Below, one piece after another: positions 1 through 5,932 of a DNA stretch of 53,027 bases. The DNA comes from an uncultured Eubacteriales bacterium. GTDB taxonomy: Bacteria > Bacillota > Clostridia > Lachnospirales > Lachnospiraceae. The notes beneath the pieces were generated by a model that made no database searches, was not told the origin of the DNA, and saw nothing but the letters and a program-made list of their open reading frames with translations. Numbering within the stretch: the first letter of the stretch is position 1; every line of letters begins with the position of its first letter. Made by a program: the position numbers and the translations under genes. The DNA lies in the NCBI GenBank assembly GCA_900314565.1, contig OMVU01000009.1, forward strand, positions 1 through 53,027. Direction: 5' to 3'.

Positions 1-1
1 C

Positions 2-37
2 AATGCGTGGATCGCGGGCAGCCTGATCGGATACTAA
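2..37 (+). CDS. C-terminal end of an unidentified protein (cut by window edge)
   Basis: An open frame enters from the left edge and ends at TAA (35-37), giving the tail NAWIAGSLIGY. The hydrophobic composition would suit a membrane protein, but eleven residues do not allow a family call. An intrinsic terminator follows 34 bases downstream on the same strand, which supports a real gene ending here. Confidence 0.55.
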   Translation, partial: NAWIAGSLIGY

Positions 38-71
38 TTCAGAAGAATCAGAATATAATGACAAAATAAAG

Positions 72-109
72 GAGGTTCGGCTTCTATAAAAGGAGTCGGA
101 TCTCTTTTT
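72..109 (+). terminator. Intrinsic terminator of the gene entering from the left
   Basis: Thirteen-base-pair stem (72-84 with 92-104), loop TATAAAA, then a T run (105-109). Four of the pairs are G-U only when read on the plus strand, which assigns the direction. Confidence 0.8.
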
Positions 110-234
110 CATCTCAGTGAGAGCTGTCCTTTTCATGAGGCTGGGAAGCAGCAAATCAGTCTCACAACGGCGGTACCATCCCTCCTGAGATATGCACTCA
201 GCTCTGGAATGATCCACCAGAGGCTTCGGTAGAG

Positions 235-575
235 TTTGTTCTCCATGATTCTCGCTGTATTCCGGGCAATTAGGCACAGCGATCCTTTTCATCATGTTTG
301 TTCTCCCTCATTTTCGCTGTATTCCGGGCAATTAGGCACAGCGGTCACTTTCATCAAATTTGTTCTCCCTGATTTCTCTGATCTATGTAGTACAATCACA
401 GGAAATCTGCGGCCTGTGCCTAAAAGCCTTGACAGATGCAGAAATCATTGGAGAACAATCATAAGAAATCCGCCCCGTGTGCCTAAAACACCTCAGGAAG
501 ACAAAAATCCATGGGGAACATTCACAGAAAATCTCCCCTGTGTGCCTAACAGCCAATTCATGGGGATCAATTCAA
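235..575. repeat. 62/63-bp degenerate repeat array, three copies in each orientation
   Basis: Copies begin with TTTGTTCTCC at 235, 297 and 359 (period 62). From 393 the pattern continues inverted, with units at 393, 456 and 519 (period 63) carrying GGAGAACA and TGTGCCTAA, the complements of TGTTCTCC and TTAGGCACA. Only these two blocks are well conserved; the DNA between them has drifted. The two halves can pair with each other as a long imperfect hairpin. No gene was recognised here. The open frames in this stretch look like repeat artefacts. Confidence 0.75.
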
Positions 576-604
576 AAAAATTGTTCCTGTGTTTATTCAA
601 ATTC

Positions 605-791
605 GTGTTTTGCCAACTTATCCGTATTTCCCAGCCTTATATGTGGTTCCTGTTCGTCAGGCCAAGGATTTGCCTACAGCTTCCTTCAGATTCCACCTCG
701 CAATAGACACGCTTGCTGTTCAGCTATGTACTTCGTCGTTGCCTACGCGTACTCGAGTCTTTCACCCTTTAGAGCGCGCCCATGGCGCGCG
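605..791 (-). mobile_element. 5' remnant of a group II intron (domain I part, no reverse transcriptase)
   Basis: Read on the minus strand from about 791, the sequence starts with a GCGCGCC-ATG-GGCGCGC hairpin and runs through AAAGGGTGAAAGACTCG, AAGCGTGTCTATTGCGAG, GAATCTGAAGGAAGCTG, GGCCTGACGAACAGGAACC and CACATATAAGGC. This order of blocks is typical of the 5' domain of Firmicutes group II introns. The match fades after about 605. No domain V/VI and no maturase frame was seen, so this is a truncated copy. It lies just downstream, on the minus strand, of an intrinsic terminator and two hairpins, a common insertion context for some bacterial group II introns. Confidence 0.75.
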
Positions 792-797
792 AATCTT

Positions 798-884
798 CCC
801 TCCCCCTGCATAGCAGGGGGGTTACACAACCGGAAGCACTTGGGGGGCAGACCAGACGTCCCTCCCCCTGCACAGCAGGGGGAT
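798..884. repeat. Two copies of a CCCCCTGC/GCAGGGGG hairpin, 62 bp apart
   Basis: TCCCCCTGCATAGCAGGGGG (801-820) and a near-identical copy (863-882) each form an 8-bp GC stem with a three-base loop. They sit between the intron remnant and the minus-strand terminator. Their function is unknown. Confidence 0.7.
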
Positions 885-899
885 TATTTTGTCTGCGAC

Positions 900-942
900 A
901 CAACAAAAACAGCCGACACCGGCTCATCCGGTATCGACTGTT
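900..942 (-). terminator. Intrinsic terminator, probably of the ABC-2 operon
   Basis: Fourteen-base stem (909-922 with 929-942) with loop ATGAG on the minus strand, followed by TTTTTGTTG. Two positions pair as G-U only on the minus strand. It lies about 245 bases beyond the stop of the permease at 1188, so the 49-bp tandem repeats would be in that operon's 3' untranslated RNA. Confidence 0.75.
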
Positions 943-961
943 AATTTTTTCAGGCTGAATA

Positions 962-1152
962 CATTTCCACATTCATAATTCTTATTGGTCATCAGTCAGA
1001 CCTTCTTTGAAATTTCCACATTCATAATCCTTATTGGCCATAAGTCAGACCTTCTTTGAAATTTCCACATTCATAGCCCTTATTGGCCACCAGTCAGACC
1101 TTGTTTGAAATTTTCACATTCATAATCCTTATTGGTCATCAGTCAGACCTGT
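962..1152. repeat. Four tandem copies of a 49-bp unit
   Basis: Units start at 963, 1012, 1061 and 1110, exactly 49 bases apart, and carry ATTTCCACATTCATA, TTATTGGCCA and GTCAGACCTT with few substitutions. There are no unique spacers, so this is not a CRISPR array. Confidence 0.9.
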
Positions 1153-1163
1153 TTTAATTATAT

Positions 1164-1187
1164 TCCGGGTGAAAATCCGGGTGAAAA
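1164..1187. repeat. 12-bp tandem duplication abutting a stop codon
   Basis: TCCGGGTGAAAA occurs twice head to tail (1164-1175, 1176-1187). It ends exactly where the minus-strand stop codon of the permease begins (1188-1190). Confidence 0.85.
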
Positions 1188-1937
1188 TCAGAAGTCAAGC
1201 TCCTTTACGTGGAAGATCAGCTGCGACAGCGCCACCGCACCGCCTACAAAGATTACCATTCCCAGAACAAATGAAATGATCCCTCTCCCTGTCATTCCCA
1301 ACATGAAATTGGAATAGGCATTTCTAAGGAATCCGTCCAGATCGTAACGGGTCAGATTGTACCTCTTTACAATGAAGATGGCATTCAGCAGGCTCTTCAT
1401 AGTGCTTAACAATATGATCAGCACAATGTCCAGGATGATCCCCAACGGCATACTGTTCGTCAGATAAATAAACATTGCTGATATGGTCACATAGCCCAAT
1501 AACGCACAGACGTTCTGAAGATACTGCAGCACATACGCCTTTGTCTCGAATGCAGTCATATTCGTACCGAGCACAATTGCAATAAAATAATTAAAAACTG
1601 CCATGATCAGAAACATTCCGAAAAGAAGGATCACGCTGTCAAGGAACTTGGCGAACACGACCTTCGTTCTGGAAAAGCCTCGTCCGATTACCGTACTTAA
1701 TGCTCCGGATTTCTGATCATCGCCGTATACTCCAAGAAGCACTGCCAGACTGGTCAATAAGTATACGATTGGTGCAGGGACCCCTTTGTTCACGAAAACA
1801 AGTCCGTTCCAGATCGGATTCGATACATATCCGATGAAAACTGACATGGCGCACAAAAAAGCGCTTACTATGAACAATACCCAGACATTGACCTTTTTTA
1901 AAATTCTTCTCAAATCCGCTCTTATCAGTTTTCTCAA
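1188..1937 (-). CDS. ABC-2 type transporter permease subunit
   Basis: A 249-residue integral membrane protein and the last gene of a three-gene export operon. It starts MRKLIRADLRRILKKVNVW, a short cytoplasmic basic helix typical of ABC-2 permeases, followed by about six hydrophobic segments (near residues 18-37, 50-68, 95-120, 140-165, 168-190 and 215-240). It is clearly a paralogue of the gene before it, which starts MRNLLRADLRRILKRVSIY. Its start overlaps that gene's stop by four bases, so the two are probably translationally coupled. It likely forms a heterodimeric channel powered by the ATPase at 2650-3471. The substrate cannot be read from sequence; antimicrobial peptide or drug export is common for this type. 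The frame ends directly on a 12-bp tandem duplication. Confidence 0.88.
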   Translation of the reverse strand: MRKLIRADLRRILKKVNVWVLFIVSAFLCAMSVFIGYVSNPIWNGLVFVNKGVPAPIVYLLTSLAVLLGVYGDDQKSGALSTVIGRGFSRTKVVFAKFLDSVILLFGMFLIMAVFNYFIAIVLGTNMTAFETKAYVLQYLQNVCALLGYVTISAMFIYLTNSMPLGIILDIVLIILLSTMKSLLNAIFIVKRYNLTRYDLDGFLRNAYSNFMLGMTGRGIISFVLGMVIFVGGAVALSQLIFHVKELDF

Positions 1938-2653
1938 AACTCAATCTCCTTTTTCCTGAATACCAGAGCTGTAAGAAGGAGCGCTCCGCCAATATAAAGT
2001 ACAATCGCCAAAATCAGCGTATATCCGATATCTCCGGCCGCAATCGAAGCATAGGCATTGTCAATCATGCCGTTAAAATAGAATTCGCTGAAGTCTGTCT
2101 TCAGAAAACCATCCAGCATAGTGAACAGCATAGGCATCAGAAATGCCGAAACCAGAAGGGCAACGATACCGGGCGCGACGCTCCAGGCGATAAAGAAAAA
2201 GAATGTTGTAAATGCAAAGTATCCGCATGTCTTGATAAAAGCAAACAGGACAAAGATCGTCAGCATCTTATTCTGATTCGCTGTGAGACCGGCGTCACCC
2301 ACATTATTCCTGAGGAAAAATGCGAGCCAGATGAAAAAGAAGAAGAAGAGACACATGAGGACACATTCCAGATATTTTGTCAAAATAAGCTTAGTTCTGG
2401 ACATCCCTCTGCCAATGACACACTGCATGGATCCTGCCTGAATCTCTCTCCCGTATACACCGAGAAAGACCGGGATCGAGACCATAATAGGTCCCAGAAG
2501 CGATGTCACGCCCTGCTCCATGCCGACAATATCGGCAGTATAGTCCTTGCTCAGCGCACTTAAAAAGAATATGACAAAAATCAGGAAAAGCCAGACATAA
2601 ATCGATACTCTTTTCAGTATCCTGCGAAGATCCGCTCTCAATAGATTTCTCAT
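1934..2653 (-). CDS. ABC-2 type transporter permease subunit
   Basis: A 239-residue integral membrane protein, middle gene of the operon. It has the same N-terminal basic amphipathic helix and six predicted membrane segments as its downstream paralogue, including a strongly aromatic stretch (LFFFFFIWLAFFL) near residue 112. Four-base ATGA overlaps on both sides (2650-2653 with the ATPase, 1934-1937 with the next permease) indicate one transcript and coupled translation. The conserved stretch around GRGMSRTKLILTKYLE (residues about 82-97) is shared with the neighbour (GRGFSRTKVVFAKFLD) and probably contacts the ATPase. No extracellular domain is present. Confidence 0.88.
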   Translation of the reverse strand: MRNLLRADLRRILKRVSIYVWLFLIFVIFFLSALSKDYTADIVGMEQGVTSLLGPIMVSIPVFLGVYGREIQAGSMQCVIGRGMSRTKLILTKYLECVLMCLFFFFFIWLAFFLRNNVGDAGLTANQNKMLTIFVLFAFIKTCGYFAFTTFFFFIAWSVAPGIVALLVSAFLMPMLFTMLDGFLKTDFSEFYFNGMIDNAYASIAAGDIGYTLILAIVLYIGGALLLTALVFRKKEIEF

Positions 2654-3471
2654 TCCGTGCGTCCTCCGACAAGGTCGAAGTAGAAATCTTCCAGAGAAGA
2701 CTGCTCTTCCACCTCTTTTAAAATCCTGACACCGCCGTCCGAAAGGAGCTTGCGGGCTTTCTCGAGATCATCCACCCTGATTTCGATTGCCGGCTCTTTT
2801 TCTTTCAGATCGTCATGTGTAATCTCCCGCAGTAACGTCCCCTCGTGGACAAAGCCGAATTTGTCAGCAGTGTGTTCCAGCTCACCGAGAATGTGTGAAG
2901 ATACGATAACAGTCATCCCAAACTCATCCCGGAAGCGCTTGATCATATTTCTGACATCGGCAATTCCCTGAGGATCCAGGCCGTTGGTCGGCTCATCAAG
3001 GATCAGGATCTCCGGATTTCCAAGAAGCGCATTCGCGATCCCGAGTCTCTGCTGCATACCAAGAGAATATCCCTTGAAAGGTGTCTTTACGTTCTGAAGA
3101 CCGACGATCGTGAGGACTCTGTCGATTTCCTTCTTCATCTCCCTTGCAGGGATTCCCTTGACGGTAGCAAAGTATTTCAGATTGTTCCTGGCATTCATGT
3201 ATCCGTAGAACTTTGTACCTACAAGGAACCCGATTTTTCCGCGGTTCTGATACAGCTCCTTCTCTGTTTTTGAGCCGGCGATCGATACGTTCCCCGAATC
3301 TCTCTCGCTGAGTCCGAGAATCATTTTAAAAATTGTTGTCTTTCCCGCTCCGTTCTTGCCGACAAGTCCATAGATGTCTCCCTTGTTGACCTGCATATCG
3401 ACATTTTTGAGAACCTGATGACTCCCGTAGTTTTTTACGACCTGATCCAGTTTAATAATTGCTTCTCCCAT
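2650..3471 (-). CDS. ABC transporter ATP-binding protein (ABC-2 exporter)
   Basis: A 273-residue ATPase that energises the two ABC-2 permeases encoded after it. Walker A GKNGAGKTT (residues 38-46), signature YSLGMQQR (135-142), Walker B ILILDEP (155-161) and the H-loop SSH (191-193) are all present. A C-terminal extension of about 60 residues follows the core, as in BcrA/CcmA-like exporters. The open frame extends 46 codons upstream into a dispersed repeat. The start chosen is ATG at 3471 because GAGGAAGGA lies just before it and the family begins there. First gene of the operon. No two-component system is adjacent. Confidence 0.92.
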   Translation of the reverse strand: MGEAIIKLDQVVKNYGSHQVLKNVDMQVNKGDIYGLVGKNGAGKTTIFKMILGLSERDSGNVSIAGSKTEKELYQNRGKIGFLVGTKFYGYMNARNNLKYFATVKGIPAREMKKEIDRVLTIVGLQNVKTPFKGYSLGMQQRLGIANALLGNPEILILDEPTNGLDPQGIADVRNMIKRFRDEFGMTVIVSSHILGELEHTADKFGFVHEGTLLREITHDDLKEKEPAIEIRVDDLEKARKLLSDGGVRILKEVEEQSSLEDFYFDLVGGRTE

Positions 3472-3519
3472 AATGAATCCTTCCTCAAAGAACAGTTGCA
3501 AACCATAATAGGTAAGTTT

Positions 3520-3698
3520 CAAGAACGCCTCGGCGTTCTTGACGCGACGTGCGCGGCGCGTAAGCGCCTTCCACTGCGCACGTCTGCGATCCGCCGCTTT
3601 ATTCTTCATCGCGAGATTGTACTCACGATGAAGGCTAATATCACTTTGCGCGCATATCTCATGTCTGAAAACACGAGTATTTCGCGATGAAGAATAAA
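3520..3698. repeat. Composite intergenic element: hairpin module plus 101-bp element with 17-bp inverted ends
   Basis: The left part (3520-3597) holds AAGAACGCCTCGGCGTTCTT, a perfect 20-base palindrome, then a GC-rich hairpin-prone stretch. The right part (3598-3698) is 101 bp and begins TTTATTCTTCATCGCGA and ends with its exact reverse complement. The same composite, inverted and also with a 101-bp right part, is at 31589-31773. Partial copies occur elsewhere in the window. It has no coding capacity, so it resembles a MITE/REP-type element. It stops one base from the stop codon of the M13 peptidase. Confidence 0.85.
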
Positions 3699-3699
3699 T

Positions 3700-5772
3700 T
3701 TACCAGACAGAAATCCGTTTATCCGGCTCAAGGTACATGCCATCACCCGTCTTTATATCATAAATCTCATAGAATTTTTCGAACTGCTGAAGCGTTACGT
3801 TTATCCTCAGGTAAGCGAGCGGATGCGGATCTCCTTTCACAAGAGAAATCTCCGCATCGGTCGATCTCTGCGTCGCCCAGACGAGGGCCCATTTGCGGAA
3901 AAAAGCATCGTAGTTAAATCCGGGAAGCTTCTCTGCTGCTTTAAGAGCAATGCGTACACCGCCCATATCCGCGATCGCCTCCTTATTTACAGCTCCGCTT
4001 CCGTAATTTCCTGATCCGGAGAACAGATACAGACTCGAGTAATAAGCCGAGACTTTATCAGCTCTGTCATTGAACGCCTGCTGATCTTCTTCAGGCATCC
4101 AGGGCCGTTCGCTTCCGTCCTTATTATATCGGACGCCGCCGTCATCAAATCCATGGGTGATCTCGTGCCCTACTACAATAGCGAGACCTCCGTAAAGATC
4201 TTCATCTGTTATTCCTTCATAAAAGACAGGCATATCGACAATGCCGGCGCAGATGTAAATACCATTATACTGCGGTGAATAAAACGCATTGGTCTGCAGC
4301 GTATTCGTCATAGCATCATAAGGATCCCAGACAGCCCGGTCAAAGTTCCTTGCTACCTTTTTTCCTCTTGCGGCCAGTGACGCTTTCCGCGCTTCAAAAT
4401 AAGCCTCGACCAGATTGCCCCCCTGCTCAGCCGGCACGATATTTAAATCGCTGAAATCGAGCAGCTCGTTATTCGGGAACATAACATGAATACACATAGC
4501 ATCAAGCTTTTCAACAGCAGCCTGTTTTCCCGCATCAGACAGCCAGGACTCTTCCATGATCACATCGCGGAACGCATCGATCAGATTTTTCGTCAGTGTC
4601 TCGAGGCGTTCGATATTGGCCGGGTTCATATACCTGTCAACATAGGCCTGATTGATCGCAGCCATCAGCGCAGTATGTTTGTTGATCTCTTCAAAGAAAT
4701 GATACTCGTCACTTTCTTCATCGCTCAAAGATTTGTCCTGCGGATTTTCCGGATTTACATTAGACCCTTTGGTCTCTTCCATTACTGCAATTGCATCGGA
4801 ACCCACCAGATCGGCGACCTCAAAGAGATACCTCACGATCAGGTAAGACTTGATCTCGGAGATATGAGACTCGTTACAGAGCTGATCCAGCTGATTGACA
4901 TAACCGATATCCATCATATACTGAGGAGCATCCTGAAATCCCCATGCATCCAGATAGGCAAGGATCGGATAGTTCTTCGCCGCCTCCTGCACATCAGTCC
5001 TGCTATAGCTGAGATTTCTGGCCTCATTCTGAGACAGAATGTTGCTGTTTCTGGCAATTGCCTTCTCAAAGCTGTAATTTTCATCAATGATCCGCTTAAC
5101 ATCGGAGGCTTCATATCCCAGATTTTCAAGGAAAACGGACAGCACCTCATTGAGCATCTCTACCTGCGTGAGCGCTTCGTCAGTCAGATCAAAATACAAA
5201 TCATCCTGCAGGCACAGACCGCCGTGCTCAAGCAAGGTCATATAAGCGGTCGGATCCGTGTAGGACTGGCCCGACTGGCCTATTACGAGAGGCGCTGCTC
5301 CAAGCGGATTCATCGCAGGATCACAGATCCAAGCATAGAGACTTTCCGTATCTTTTATTGCCTCGATTCCGTCGATATACTTTTTTACAGGTTCCCATCC
5401 CAGTCTGTCCCTGGTCTCCATGTCTTCAAGCAGGGCACCGTACTTTCGTACTTCTTCTATTCCCTTGCCGGTCACCGTCGTATCTTCAAGCAGGGTACGC
5501 TTTTTCTTCAGTACGTTGGTGAGCACTTCAAGCATTGTGGACGCTCCTCTCCCATCAGAATGTGCGAGGATCCAGTCCTTGTTGACCGCCGCGGCATAAT
5601 CATCCTGCAGGCGGACATCAGTCTCCGCTGTTACCGTGCCGGCAATGTCGCTCGCGATCCACTTCTGCTTTATCCCGGCCATTTGCAGAATTTCGCCTTC
5701 AGAGCAGCCGGTCATCAGCAGGCTGAGCATGAGCACGATCACAATTGTAAACGATATGATTCTTTTTCTCAT
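3700..5772 (-). CDS. M13 family (neprilysin/PepO-type) zinc metallopeptidase, lipoprotein
   Basis: A 690-residue protein predicted to cleave short peptides outside the membrane. The N-terminus is a lipoprotein signal: basic RKR, a hydrophobic core, then lipobox LMTGC with Cys23. The catalytic C-terminal half has the substrate-binding NAFYSP (495-500), zinc site HEITH (536-540) with the third ligand in EAIAD (598-602), His650/Arg656 in DPHPLAYLRINVT, and the family's typical C-terminal end with Trp690 (ISVW). The length is normal for M13. ATG at 5772 follows AAAAGGAGC. It is monocistronic by context, with a composite repeat downstream and a 23-bp tandem repeat upstream. Confidence 0.95.
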   Translation of the reverse strand: MRKRIISFTIVIVLMLSLLMTGCSEGEILQMAGIKQKWIASDIAGTVTAETDVRLQDDYAAAVNKDWILAHSDGRGASTMLEVLTNVLKKKRTLLEDTTVTGKGIEEVRKYGALLEDMETRDRLGWEPVKKYIDGIEAIKDTESLYAWICDPAMNPLGAAPLVIGQSGQSYTDPTAYMTLLEHGGLCLQDDLYFDLTDEALTQVEMLNEVLSVFLENLGYEASDVKRIIDENYSFEKAIARNSNILSQNEARNLSYSRTDVQEAAKNYPILAYLDAWGFQDAPQYMMDIGYVNQLDQLCNESHISEIKSYLIVRYLFEVADLVGSDAIAVMEETKGSNVNPENPQDKSLSDEESDEYHFFEEINKHTALMAAINQAYVDRYMNPANIERLETLTKNLIDAFRDVIMEESWLSDAGKQAAVEKLDAMCIHVMFPNNELLDFSDLNIVPAEQGGNLVEAYFEARKASLAARGKKVARNFDRAVWDPYDAMTNTLQTNAFYSPQYNGIYICAGIVDMPVFYEGITDEDLYGGLAIVVGHEITHGFDDGGVRYNKDGSERPWMPEEDQQAFNDRADKVSAYYSSLYLFSGSGNYGSGAVNKEAIADMGGVRIALKAAEKLPGFNYDAFFRKWALVWATQRSTDAEISLVKGDPHPLAYLRINVTLQQFEKFYEIYDIKTGDGMYLEPDKRISVW

Positions 5773-5839
5773 TCTGCTCCTTTTCCCTTTCGTTAATTTG
5801 TATCTTTTTTCTAAAAATCAAATCCGGTACACAAAATAA

Positions 5840-5932
5840 TTCTCATCTGGTTCCCGAAATAATACTCATCTGATCCTCGAAATATTTTTCATCTGATTCC
5901 CGAAATATTCTTCATCTGATTCCCGAAATGAT
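5840..5932. repeat. 23-bp tandem repeat (four units) running across a stop codon
   Basis: Units with core TTCATCTGATTCCCGAAAT recur at 5842, 5865, 5888 and 5911 (period 23). Read on the minus strand, each unit ends in TGA. The first of these is the stop codon of the adenosine-deaminase-like gene (5912-5914), and that gene's last codons (ISGIR) are encoded by the same unit. Confidence 0.88.

Noticed and set aside
477-972. Several open frames of 60-150 codons in the left repeat region
   Set aside because: They run through repeats, hairpins and the intron remnant, have no ribosome sites and read as low-complexity or Cys/Pro/Ser-rich noise.
962-1152. CRISPR array
   Set aside because: The whole 49-base unit is repeated without unique spacers, and no cas gene is present.
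3472-3609. N-terminal extension of the ABC ATPase
   Set aside because: The 46 extra codons are encoded by a dispersed repeat module, and a good ribosome site sits before the internal ATG.
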